Positions 15,700 to 22,959 of a stretch of DNA of 26,399 nucleotides are shown piece by piece. The position numbers were made by a program, and so were the translations under genes. Every line of letters begins with the position of its first letter. Positions within the stretch are counted from its first letter, which is position 1. The stretch is from an uncultured Eubacteriales bacterium (lineage in GTDB: Bacteria; Bacillota; Clostridia; Christensenellales; Borkfalkiaceae): positions 1 through 26,399 of the forward strand of contig CATYEP010000006.1 of assembly GCA_958405585.1 (NCBI GenBank), given 5' to 3'. The notes under the pieces are model-generated. The model did not search any database and was not told where the DNA came from. It worked only from the letters and a program-made list of their open reading frames with translations.

Positions 15700-16437
15700 A
15701 TGGATAAGAGAGTAGCACTCATTACGGGTGCAGGCAGGGGGATCGGCGCGAAGATCGCGCTCACGCTTGCCAAAGAAAATACAGATATAGCTGTCGTCGA
15801 TTACAGCGATGAATCGGCGGCGAAAGAAACGCTGGAAGCGCTCGCACAGGCGGGCGTTACGGCGCGTTATTATAAGTGCGACGTTTCCGATTTCAATGCG
15901 GTCAAGACGGTTGTGGATCAGATCGTGAAAGATTTCGGAAAAATCGATATTTTGGTGAACAACGCGGGGATCACGGCGGATAAACTGATCCTGCGCATGG
16001 AAGAATCGGATTGGGACAGAGTACTCGACATCAATCTGAAAGGTTGCTTTAACATGATCAAGCATGTAACGCCGTACATGATGCGCAAGCGTTACGGCAG
16101 GATCGTTTCGATCAGTTCGGTTGTCGGCATGATGGGAAACGCGGGACAGGCGAATTATGCGGCGTCGAAAGCGGGCATTATCGGCCTTACAAAGACGGTT
16201 GCCAAAGAATTTGGGCCGCGCAACATTACAGCGAACGCGGTCGCGCCCGGTTTTATCAAGACGGCGATGACGGATGCTCTGACGGAAGAGCAGAAACAGG
16301 CGATGTACAAGCAGATCCCGCTCGGATGTCTTGGCGAAACGCAGGACATTGCGAATGCGGTGAAGTTCCTTGTTTCGGACGATGCGCGTTACATTACGGG
16401 CGTCGTGCTGAAAGTGGACGGAGGAATGTATATATAA
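15700..16437 (+). CDS. fabG: 3-oxoacyl-ACP reductase
   Basis: A 245-residue short-chain dehydrogenase that uses NADPH to reduce 3-oxoacyl-ACP. The cofactor motif TGAGRGIG begins at residue 9, NNAG is at 87-90, and the catalytic Ser140, Tyr153 and Lys157 are in SISSVVG and NYAASKAG. The length is normal. It follows fabD by 19 nt with GAGAGG before the ATG. A 450-nt gene-free structured stretch separates it from fabF. Confidence 0.97.
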   Translation: MDKRVALITGAGRGIGAKIALTLAKENTDIAVVDYSDESAAKETLEALAQAGVTARYYKCDVSDFNAVKTVVDQIVKDFGKIDILVNNAGITADKLILRMEESDWDRVLDINLKGCFNMIKHVTPYMMRKRYGRIVSISSVVGMMGNAGQANYAASKAGIIGLTKTVAKEFGPRNITANAVAPGFIKTAMTDALTEEQKQAMYKQIPLGCLGETQDIANAVKFLVSDDARYITGVVLKVDGGMYI

Positions 16438-16451
16438 AACGTTCTTCGCGC

Positions 16452-16650
16452 ATTTTTCGGCAAAAGAGATGCCGAAAAATACTTGAGAGGAGAGAAACCC
16501 CGCCGTTCGCCTATGGCTCTGCGTCCGGTTTTCTCTCTGCGCGCTATGTTTAGGGCTCACGTTCAAAAAATAGCGCGCATTCACTCATTCCGCTTGCGCC
16601 GCCCGTGCGGCGTGAGGGGAAAAAGCCAAAAGCGCGGTTTCGGCTTTTTC
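16452..16650 (+). ncRNA. Row of five hairpins between fabG and fabF (unidentified structured element)
   Basis: Five stems follow one another in 200 nt: 16452-16462 with 16470-16480 (11 bp perfect); 16490-16499 with 16527-16537 (10 bp plus a bulged base); 16538-16547 with 16570-16579 (TGCGCGCTAT, 10 bp perfect); 16597-16602 with 16607-16612 (CGCCGC/GCGGCG, 4-nt loop); and 16619-16627 with 16642-16650 (GAAAAAGCC/GGCTTTTTC, 9 bp). The second and third stems abut directly. No credible gene is present in any frame; a 70-codon frame at 16483 is Arg/Ser-rich and runs across the stems. It may be a structured RNA, a palindromic dispersed repeat, or an internal processing/terminator region. I recognise no known family. 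Confidence 0.4.
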
Positions 16651-16742
16651 GAAAACAGTATTTCATTAAACGCGCTGGCAAAGCTAAATTTTTGAATCAG
16701 CCTGCAATATGGGCGGCAAACCTTTTTTTGAAAAGAGTCGGG

Positions 16743-16819
16743 GCGCCTTTGCACCGTGATTGCAAAAACAGGGCAAAACTTTGCAAAAGGGGCGCGTGAT
16801 GCGGAATAAATAATTCCGC
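16743..16819 (+). other. Two further hairpins before fabF
   Basis: GCGCC-TTTGCA (16743-16753) pairs with TGCAAA-GGCGC (16782-16787 and 16791-16795) over 11 bp with a 3-nt bulge. GCGGAAT (16801-16807) pairs perfectly with ATTCCGC (16813-16819) around AAATA. They complete the 450-nt gap. No good sigma-A promoter for fabF was found in it. Confidence 0.4.
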
Positions 16820-16887
16820 TGTTTCATTTGAAAATAACGATCCTGTCTGCTTCGTAAAGGTATCGGGGCGGGCGAGAAGGAGATTTT

Positions 16888-18120
16888 ATGAATAAAAGAG
16901 TTGTTGTTACGGGATTGGGGGCGGTAACGCCGCTCGGCAATGATGTGAAGACAACGTGGGAAAATATGAAAAACGGCGTGTGCGGCATCGATACGGTCAC
17001 AAAATTTGACGCATCGGAGTACAAATGCACGCTGGCGGGCGAAGTGCGGGATTTTGATCCCACGCTGTATATGCCGAAGGGTGAGGTCCGCAAAACAGAC
17101 CTTTATACGCAGTACGCAGTTGCGGCGGCGACGCAGGCATACGAAGACAGCAGCATGACGGCGGAGAGCATTGCGCCCGATCGGTTCGGTGTGTACATCG
17201 GGTCGGGGATCGGCGGGATCCATACACTGATCGCGGAACATACAAAACTCATTGAAAAAGGGCCGGGCAGGGTCTCTCCCTTTTTCGTGCCGATGATGAT
17301 CTCCAACATTGCATCGGGCACAGTGGCGATCAAATACAATGCGCAGGGGCCGAATATCGGTATCGTAACGGCATGCGCGACATCTACGAACAGCATCGGG
17401 GAAGCGTACCGCGTGATCAAACACGGTTATGCGGATGCTATGCTGGCAGGCGGCAGCGAAGCGGCGATCACGCCGCTGTGCTTTGCGGGATTCATATCCT
17501 GCCAGGCTCTGTCACAGAGTACGGACAAAAACCGTGCATCCATTCCTTTTGATAAGGAACGTGCAGGATTTGTCATGGGCGAAGGCGGCGCGGTCGTGAT
17601 GCTGGAAGAATACGAGCACGCGAAAGCGCGCGGTGCAAAAATTTATGCGGAAGTGGTGGGCTACGGCTGCACGAATGACGCTTATCATATGACGGCGCCC
17701 AATCCCGAAGCGGTCGCGTCTTCCAAAGCCATTGAACTGGCGGCGGAAGAAGGCGGAATCAAAGCGGACAGGGATGTGTACGTAAACGCGCACGGCACGG
17801 GAACGCCGCTCAACGACAAGACGGAAACGAATGCACTCAAACGCGCATTCGGTGAAGACGCTTACAAACTGCACGTTTCATCGACGAAATCGATGACGGG
17901 GCATATGCTGGGTGCGGCAGGCGGGATCGAGGCGATCGCGTCGGTGCTTGCTCTGCATGAAGGGATCGTCCCCCCGACCGTAAATTACCGCGTCAAGGAC
18001 GAGGAATGTGATCTGGATGTCACGCCCAATACGGCGGTGAAAGCCGATCTTCGGTTCGCGCTTTCGACGTCGCTCGGATTTGGCGGACACAACGGTTGCA
18101 TAGCGTTCAAGAAAATTTAG
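16888..18120 (+). CDS. fabF: Beta-ketoacyl-ACP synthase II
   Basis: A 410-residue condensing enzyme that extends acyl-ACP with malonyl-ACP. The catalytic residues are Cys163 (TACATSTNS), His302 (NAHGTGTPLND) and His339 with Lys334 (STKSMTGHMLGAAG). The N-terminus RVVVTGLGAVTPLG and the GFGGHNG near 397 are standard. AAGGAG precedes the ATG. It lies 450 nt after fabG and is followed by a hairpin with a T-run, so it may form its own transcript segment. Confidence 0.97.
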   Translation: MNKRVVVTGLGAVTPLGNDVKTTWENMKNGVCGIDTVTKFDASEYKCTLAGEVRDFDPTLYMPKGEVRKTDLYTQYAVAAATQAYEDSSMTAESIAPDRFGVYIGSGIGGIHTLIAEHTKLIEKGPGRVSPFFVPMMISNIASGTVAIKYNAQGPNIGIVTACATSTNSIGEAYRVIKHGYADAMLAGGSEAAITPLCFAGFISCQALSQSTDKNRASIPFDKERAGFVMGEGGAVVMLEEYEHAKARGAKIYAEVVGYGCTNDAYHMTAPNPEAVASSKAIELAAEEGGIKADRDVYVNAHGTGTPLNDKTETNALKRAFGEDAYKLHVSSTKSMTGHMLGAAGGIEAIASVLALHEGIVPPTVNYRVKDEECDLDVTPNTAVKADLRFALSTSLGFGGHNGCIAFKKI

Positions 18121-18128
18121 AGCATGCG

Positions 18129-18168
18129 ATTGCGTTTATTCTGATTTCGGGAAATAAACGCAATTTTT
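18129..18168 (+). terminator. Terminator-like hairpin between fabF and accB
   Basis: ATTGCGTTTATT (18129-18140) pairs perfectly with AATAAACGCAAT (18153-18164), with a 12-nt loop, running into TTTTT at 18164-18168. The stem is AT-rich, so termination may be partial. No promoter is visible in the 28 nt that remain before accB, so accB probably depends on read-through. Confidence 0.65.
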
Positions 18169-18196
18169 ACAAAATCAGAGAGGAAGGAGAACCCGA

Positions 18197-18646
18197 ATGG
18201 ACAAGAAAAAGTTACGCGAGATCATAGCGGTATTCAAGGAGAGCGGACTTGCGAAGATGGAAATATCCGAAACGACGGGGGAGGAGAATTACTCGATCCG
18301 TTTAGAGAATGCGACGGCGCCGATGATGCCGGCTGCGGTGCAGTATGTGCAGACTCTGCCCGAGAGCAAACCGCAGGAAGAAGAGACGTCGCAGATCAAG
18401 GATTACAACAAATACCGTGACATCAAATCTCCGATGGTCGGGATTTTTTATACGGCGCCTTCGCCCGATGCCGAACCGTTCGTAAAGGTGGGCAGCAAGG
18501 TGAAAAAGGGGGATACCCTTTGCATCATCGAAGCGATGAAGCTTATGAACGACGTCGTGGCGGAAGAAGACGGGGAGATCGTGGAGATCTGCGCGGAGAA
18601 CGGGGCGTTGGTCGAATTCGGACAGATCCTGTTCAAGATTTTTTAA
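18197..18646 (+). CDS. accB: Biotin carboxyl carrier protein of acetyl-CoA carboxylase
   Basis: A 149-residue carrier that shuttles carboxybiotin between AccC and the AccDA carboxyltransferase. An N-terminal helical region (1-40) is followed by an acidic linker (about 55-70) and a biotinyl domain (about 76-149) with the biotinylation site Lys115 in EAMKLMN. The length is normal. GGAAGGAG lies before the ATG. It is separated from accC by 91 nt, the place where many Clostridia carry fabZ. Confidence 0.96.
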   Translation: MDKKKLREIIAVFKESGLAKMEISETTGEENYSIRLENATAPMMPAAVQYVQTLPESKPQEEETSQIKDYNKYRDIKSPMVGIFYTAPSPDAEPFVKVGSKVKKGDTLCIIEAMKLMNDVVAEEDGEIVEICAENGALVEFGQILFKIF

Positions 18647-18737
18647 GGTGCCTTAGTTCCGGGGCAGCGTAGAGCTGCGGCGGGACGAAAGTATCCGAAA
18701 GCCTTAAAGGCAGAAAAATTCTTGAAGTGAGGGAATC

Positions 18738-20084
18738 ATGTTCAGTAAAATATTGATTGCAAACCGCGGCGAGATCGCCGTGCGGATCATACGCGCGTGC
18801 AATGAGATGGGAATACGTACCGTAGCCGTGTATTCGGAAGCGGATGCACAGGCTCTGCACGTCAATCTTGCGGATGAGAGTTATTGTATCGGCCCTGCGC
18901 TTTTGAAAGACAGTTATCTGAATATGACTGCCATCATCGATGTCGCGATCGCGACGGGATGCCAGGCGATCCATCCGGGCTACGGGCTTTTGAGTGAAAA
19001 TCCGCGTTTTGCGGAGCTTTGCGAGAAATGCAACATCAAGTTTATCGGGCCGCACTATTCGGTGATTTCGAAGATGGGCGACAAGGACGAAGCGCGCCGC
19101 ACAATGAAGAAGGCGGGCGTGCCTGTCGTGCCGGGACTGGATGAGATCACGGACATCGCGGAAGCAAAAAAATTTGCGGGCGAGATCGGTTACCCCGTGA
19201 TCGTGAAGGCGAGCGCAGGCGGCGGCGGGCGCGGTATCCGTATTGTCTGGAAGGAAGAAGATTTCGAAAATGCGGTGCATACTGCTTCGAGCGAAGCGCA
19301 GAGCGCGTTCGGAAACGGAAAAGTTTATCTGGAAAAATATCTGACGGACGTCAAGCATGTGGAAATGCAGATCGTAGCGGACAACCAGGGTAATGTAGTG
19401 TGCCTGGGCGAGCGCGATTGCTCCATGCAGAGAAAGAATCAGAAACTCATCGAAGAGAGCCCTTGTGTAACGCTTCGGGAGGACGTGCGCGAAGAAATGA
19501 TGCGCTGTGCGGTTCTGGCGGCAAAAACGGTAAACTACACGAGTTTGGGAACGATCGAGTTCCTGCTGGATAAAGACAATCATTTCTATTTTATGGAGAT
19601 GAATACGCGTCTGCAGGTCGAGCATCCCGTTACGGAATATGTTACGGGTATTGATATCGTAAAATGGCAGATCCGTATCGCGGCGGGCATCGAATTTATC
19701 TACAAACAGGAAGATATTCGTTTCCGCGGCTGTGCGATCGAGTGCCGCATCAATTCGGAAGATGCACGCAATAATTTCCGTCCCAGTTGCGGCCAGATCA
19801 AATTCATGCACATTCCCGGCGGGCCGTGGGTGCGATTTGATACGGCTATTTATCAGGATTACGTCATTCCGCCGTATTATGACAGCATGATCGGAAAACT
19901 CATTGTGTATGCGCGCGAACGTACGGAAGCGATCCGCAAAATGCAGGCGGCGCTGTGTGAACTGGTGATTGACGGAGTGCATACGAATGCCGAACTTTCC
20001 AGCGATATTCTTGCCCAGCCCGAATTTAAGGACGGCACGTATTGCACGAATTTCCTGGATAAATACTTAAAAAATTATAAATAA
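18738..20084 (+). CDS. accC: Biotin carboxylase subunit of acetyl-CoA carboxylase
   Basis: A 448-residue ATP-grasp enzyme that carboxylates biotin on AccB with bicarbonate and ATP. The N-terminal domain begins FSKILIANRGEIAVRIIRAC. The glycine-rich ATP lid KASAGGGGRGIRIV is near residue 157. EMNTRLQVEHPVTE near 288-301 carries metal- and bicarbonate-site residues. The C-terminal domain begins near 330 with CAIECRINSED. The length matches E. coli AccC (449). GAGGG precedes the ATG at 18738. Confidence 0.97.
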   Translation: MFSKILIANRGEIAVRIIRACNEMGIRTVAVYSEADAQALHVNLADESYCIGPALLKDSYLNMTAIIDVAIATGCQAIHPGYGLLSENPRFAELCEKCNIKFIGPHYSVISKMGDKDEARRTMKKAGVPVVPGLDEITDIAEAKKFAGEIGYPVIVKASAGGGGRGIRIVWKEEDFENAVHTASSEAQSAFGNGKVYLEKYLTDVKHVEMQIVADNQGNVVCLGERDCSMQRKNQKLIEESPCVTLREDVREEMMRCAVLAAKTVNYTSLGTIEFLLDKDNHFYFMEMNTRLQVEHPVTEYVTGIDIVKWQIRIAAGIEFIYKQEDIRFRGCAIECRINSEDARNNFRPSCGQIKFMHIPGGPWVRFDTAIYQDYVIPPYYDSMIGKLIVYARERTEAIRKMQAALCELVIDGVHTNAELSSDILAQPEFKDGTYCTNFLDKYLKNYK

Positions 20085-20097
20085 AAAGTTATCCGGC

Positions 20098-20133
20098 TTG
20101 TCAAAATATGACAATGTATTGCAATTCATTGTC
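20098..20133. promoter_or_regulatory. Overlapping palindromes between accC and accD
   Basis: Two symmetric elements share bases. TTGTCA-AAATA-TGACAA spans 20098-20114. A second, 24-bp element at 20110-20133 reads GACAATG, T, ATTGCAAT, T, CATTGTC: 22 of 24 positions obey two-fold symmetry. There is no T-run after it, so it is not a standard terminator. It lies 13 nt after the accC stop in a 259-nt gap before accD and could be an operator. No clear promoter is visible beside it. Apart from this, the gap holds only a small hairpin (20301-20314). Confidence 0.5.
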
Positions 20134-20343
20134 CATGGAATTTGCGGGTAAGCTGCGTTTTATAAAGTTGCAAATCTGCAAAAGCCTGTGAAATTTTTAG
20201 AAAATGAATATTGCCGCTGTCCTTTTACATAGAACAGAGAGAGCTGGCCCGGGTATAGGGGCGAAGACATGGCAGGACGGCGGGAAGGATGCTGATGGGG
20301 CGGACGGATGTCCGTAAGACACGGTGTCGGAAGGAGAGGACAA

Positions 20344-21219
20344 GTGAACTTTGAGGATTTAAAGAAATTTTTCTTCAAAAAGCCGAAGAATGCGCTGGAA
20401 GGAACGGAGGATTCCGCGCCGCAGGAGCCTGCGGAAGCGGCGATTCCGGACAAACTGGCGGAAAAATGCGAGAAATGCGGAAAAATTATTCTTTCGGATG
20501 AGATGCGTGAAAATTTCGGGGTATGCCCGAAATGCGGACATTATAAAAAGCTCAGTGCGCGTGATCGGATCGAGATGTGTACGGATACGTTCTGCGAATT
20601 GTTTGCCGAGGAGACGGGCGGGAATATTCTGAATTTTCCGGGGTATTCAGAGAAGCTAAATTCTTTGCGGGAAAAGACAGGCGAGCAGGACGGCGCCGTG
20701 TGCGGCGAAGCGGAGATCGGCGGTGTGAAATGTGCTGTGTTTTCAATGGATTATCGGTTCATGATGGGCAGCATGGGACATACGGTCGGCGAAAAGATTA
20801 CAAAAACGTTCGAATATGCAACGGAAAAGAAATTACCTGTGATCGGGTTTGTATTGAGCGGCGGCGCGCGCATGCAGGAAGGGATCATATCGCTCATGCA
20901 GATGGCAAAGACGTCCGCGGCGGTTGCCAAACACAGTGAAGCGGGGCTTTTGTACATTTCGGTGCTTACCGATCCGACGACGGGCGGCGTATCGGCATCG
21001 TTTGCGTTTGAATCGGATATCATTATGGCTGAAAAGGGCGCCTTGATCGGATTTGCGGGGCCGCGCGTGATCGAGCAGACCATGCGCCAGAAACTGCCCG
21101 AAGGTTTCCAGCGTTCGGAGTTTTTGCAAAAGAAAGGTTTTGTCGACCTGATCGTGGAGCGCAGGGAAATGAAAGAAAAACTGGCGGCGCTTTTAAAGCT
21201 GCATTGTGCGGAGGCCTGA
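20344..21219 (+). CDS. accD: Acetyl-CoA carboxylase carboxyltransferase beta subunit
   Basis: A 291-residue crotonase-fold subunit that with AccA moves the carboxyl group from biotin to acetyl-CoA, making malonyl-CoA. An N-terminal four-cysteine zinc finger is clear: Cys42, Cys45, Cys61, Cys64 (CEKCGK and CPKCGH). The core contains SGGARMQEG and GGVSASFA. The start was set at a GTG (20344) because GGAGAGG lies directly before it and the reading VNFEDLKKFF fits the family; an ATG 12 codons upstream has no ribosome-binding site. It is followed 2 nt later by accA. Confidence 0.94.
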   Translation: MNFEDLKKFFFKKPKNALEGTEDSAPQEPAEAAIPDKLAEKCEKCGKIILSDEMRENFGVCPKCGHYKKLSARDRIEMCTDTFCELFAEETGGNILNFPGYSEKLNSLREKTGEQDGAVCGEAEIGGVKCAVFSMDYRFMMGSMGHTVGEKITKTFEYATEKKLPVIGFVLSGGARMQEGIISLMQMAKTSAAVAKHSEAGLLYISVLTDPTTGGVSASFAFESDIIMAEKGALIGFAGPRVIEQTMRQKLPEGFQRSEFLQKKGFVDLIVERREMKEKLAALLKLHCAEA

Positions 21220-21221
21220 TC

Positions 21222-21986
21222 ATGAACGCGTATGATATTGTTTTGAAGAGCCGCGAAAAGGGCAGGCCTACGGCGGCAAAATACATCAGCAAACTGGTGG
21301 AAGGGTTCATTGAATTGCATGGCGATCGCCGTTTTTCGGACGATGCCGCTGTGATCGGAGGCGTAGGGTATATTTGCGGAAAGCCGGTCACGGTGATCGG
21401 GATCGAAAAGGGCGAAGATACGAACAGCAAGATCGAACACAATTTTGGTTGCGCGCATCCGGAAGGGTATCGGAAGGCCGTGCGGCTGATGAAGGAAGCG
21501 GAGAAATTTCACCGTCCCGTATTGTGTTTGGTAGATACTTCGGGCGCTTATTGCGGGATCGGAGCGGAAGAGCGCGGTCAGAGCGAAGCGATCGCTGTAT
21601 CCATAATGGATATGATCCGATTGAAGACGCCCGCCCTTTCCATTATCATCGGGGAAGGCGGAAGCGGCGGAGCACTCGGACTTTCGGCGGCGGATGAAGT
21701 ATGGATCACGGAAACGTCCACATATTCGGTGATCTCGCCCGAAGGCTGTGCTTCGATTCTTTGGAAGGACAGCGCAAAAGTAGCGCAGGCGAGCGAATGC
21801 CTGAAACTTACGGCGCAGGATCTTTTTTCATTGCACGCAGTGGAGAGAGTCATTGAGGAAAACGGATTTTCAGATGAGTTCTTTGAAGGGCTGAAAAAGG
21901 ACGTCGCGCAGTTCTTTGCGGAAAAATCGAAAGTACCCGCGGAAGAATTGGTGGAAGCGCGTTATGAAAGATTCCGTAGGTTTTAA
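21222..21986 (+). CDS. accA: Acetyl-CoA carboxylase carboxyltransferase alpha subunit
   Basis: A 254-residue crotonase-fold partner of AccD. ELHGDRRFSDD near 33-43, the acetyl-CoA-binding loop IIGEGGSGGALGL near 145-157 and VISPEGCASILWKD near 170-183 are typical. It lacks most of the N-terminal helix of the 319-residue E. coli protein, common in Firmicutes. GGAGG (21211-21215) overlaps the end of accD and precedes the ATG, so the two subunits are probably translated in step. It is the last gene of the lipid block. Confidence 0.95.
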   Translation: MNAYDIVLKSREKGRPTAAKYISKLVEGFIELHGDRRFSDDAAVIGGVGYICGKPVTVIGIEKGEDTNSKIEHNFGCAHPEGYRKAVRLMKEAEKFHRPVLCLVDTSGAYCGIGAEERGQSEAIAVSIMDMIRLKTPALSIIIGEGGSGGALGLSAADEVWITETSTYSVISPEGCASILWKDSAKVAQASECLKLTAQDLFSLHAVERVIEENGFSDEFFEGLKKDVAQFFAEKSKVPAEELVEARYERFRRF

Positions 21987-22065
21987 TGAAAAGAGTAAAA
22001 GAGATAAAGAAACGGGCGCAAGCCCATGTCTGTAAACTGTATTCGGAAAAGACAAGGAGGAGAAT

Positions 22066-22881
22066 ATGATCGCCATCGTAACCGATTCGTCCGTAGGGTA
22101 TTCGGCGGAGGAGATATCCAGCCGCGGCGTACTGAGTGTGGTGCCGCTCAATTACCAGCTCGGACCGAATTTTTACGAAGAATATGCTGCCGGGCACAAC
22201 GGGAGTTATATGCAGATGATGAAACAGCTGAGTCCTTGCAAGACGGCGCAGCCGACGTTGAATCATTTTATCCGCACATTTTCATCGCTGGTGGAAAGCG
22301 GGTACGAAGTGATCTGCATTGTGCTGTCGAGCGCGCTTTCGGGGACTTATTCATCGGCGTGTTTTGCGGCGGGTCAGGTCGGCGGCCGTATCCGCGTGAT
22401 CGACTCGGCGACCATCGGAGCGGGCATGCACCTTTTGGTTGACGAAGCGGTCAACATGGTCAAGTGCGGGCTTTCCTTTGATGAGGTCGCACAGCATCTG
22501 GAAGGACTGAAAAAGAAGATCGGAATGGTTTTCACGGTCGAGTCGCTGGACAGACTTCTGTTTGGCGGCAGGCTGAACAATGCCAAAGCCAAAACGACAT
22601 TAAATCTGCGCCCTGTTTTTGAATTGAAAAGCAAGATCGTTTTCAAAGGCAATACGCGCGGTTTGCGGGAGCGGCTGGAGGAAATGGTGTCATTGGTTCC
22701 CGAGAATACGCGCAGGCTGATCGTTTGCCGTTGCGGAGAGGATACGGACGTATCCGAATTTACGCAGATGCTCAAACAGCGTTTGCCCTCCGTCTATATT
22801 CATCAGCGTGTCGCTGGGCCAGTCCTGAGCATTCACGTGGATGAAGGCGCGTTCGGTGCTGCATATATACTGAAAGACTGA
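22066..22881 (+). CDS. DegV family fatty-acid-binding protein
   Basis: A 271-residue EDD-fold protein. DegV/FakB proteins bind one fatty acid and present it to the kinase FakA for phosphorylation and entry into phospholipids. The family start IVTDSSVGYS, the SSALSGTYSSA loop (about 87-97) that holds the fatty-acid carboxylate, VIDSATIGAGM near 110 and LDRLLFGGRLN near 161 are visible. Its place 80 nt after accA fits lipid metabolism. No FakA kinase is in the window. AAGGAGGAG precedes the ATG, and a strong hairpin follows the gene. Confidence 0.92.
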   Translation: MIAIVTDSSVGYSAEEISSRGVLSVVPLNYQLGPNFYEEYAAGHNGSYMQMMKQLSPCKTAQPTLNHFIRTFSSLVESGYEVICIVLSSALSGTYSSACFAAGQVGGRIRVIDSATIGAGMHLLVDEAVNMVKCGLSFDEVAQHLEGLKKKIGMVFTVESLDRLLFGGRLNNAKAKTTLNLRPVFELKSKIVFKGNTRGLRERLEEMVSLVPENTRRLIVCRCGEDTDVSEFTQMLKQRLPSVYIHQRVAGPVLSIHVDEGAFGAAYILKD

Positions 22882-22906
22882 CGAGGTTTTATTGCGGTAA
22901 AAGCAT

Positions 22907-22935
22907 ATGCCGCCGGCAATGCCGGCGGCATTTTA
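22907..22935 (+). terminator. Terminator of the degV-family gene
   Basis: ATGCCGCCGG (22907-22916) pairs perfectly with CCGGCGGCAT (22922-22931) around a 5-nt loop, followed by TTT. The T tract is short but the stem is very GC-rich. Confidence 0.75.
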
Positions 22936-22959
22936 AAAATCAGGAAAGGAAGGATACCA

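Noticed and set aside
16483..16695. A 70-codon frame in the fabG-fabF gap
   Set aside because: It runs straight across several hairpins, is Arg/Ser/Phe-rich without a domain, and has no convincing start context.
18633..19982. A 449-codon open frame antisense to accC
   Set aside because: Shadow of the conserved biotin carboxylase gene; Arg/His/Phe-rich product without motifs.
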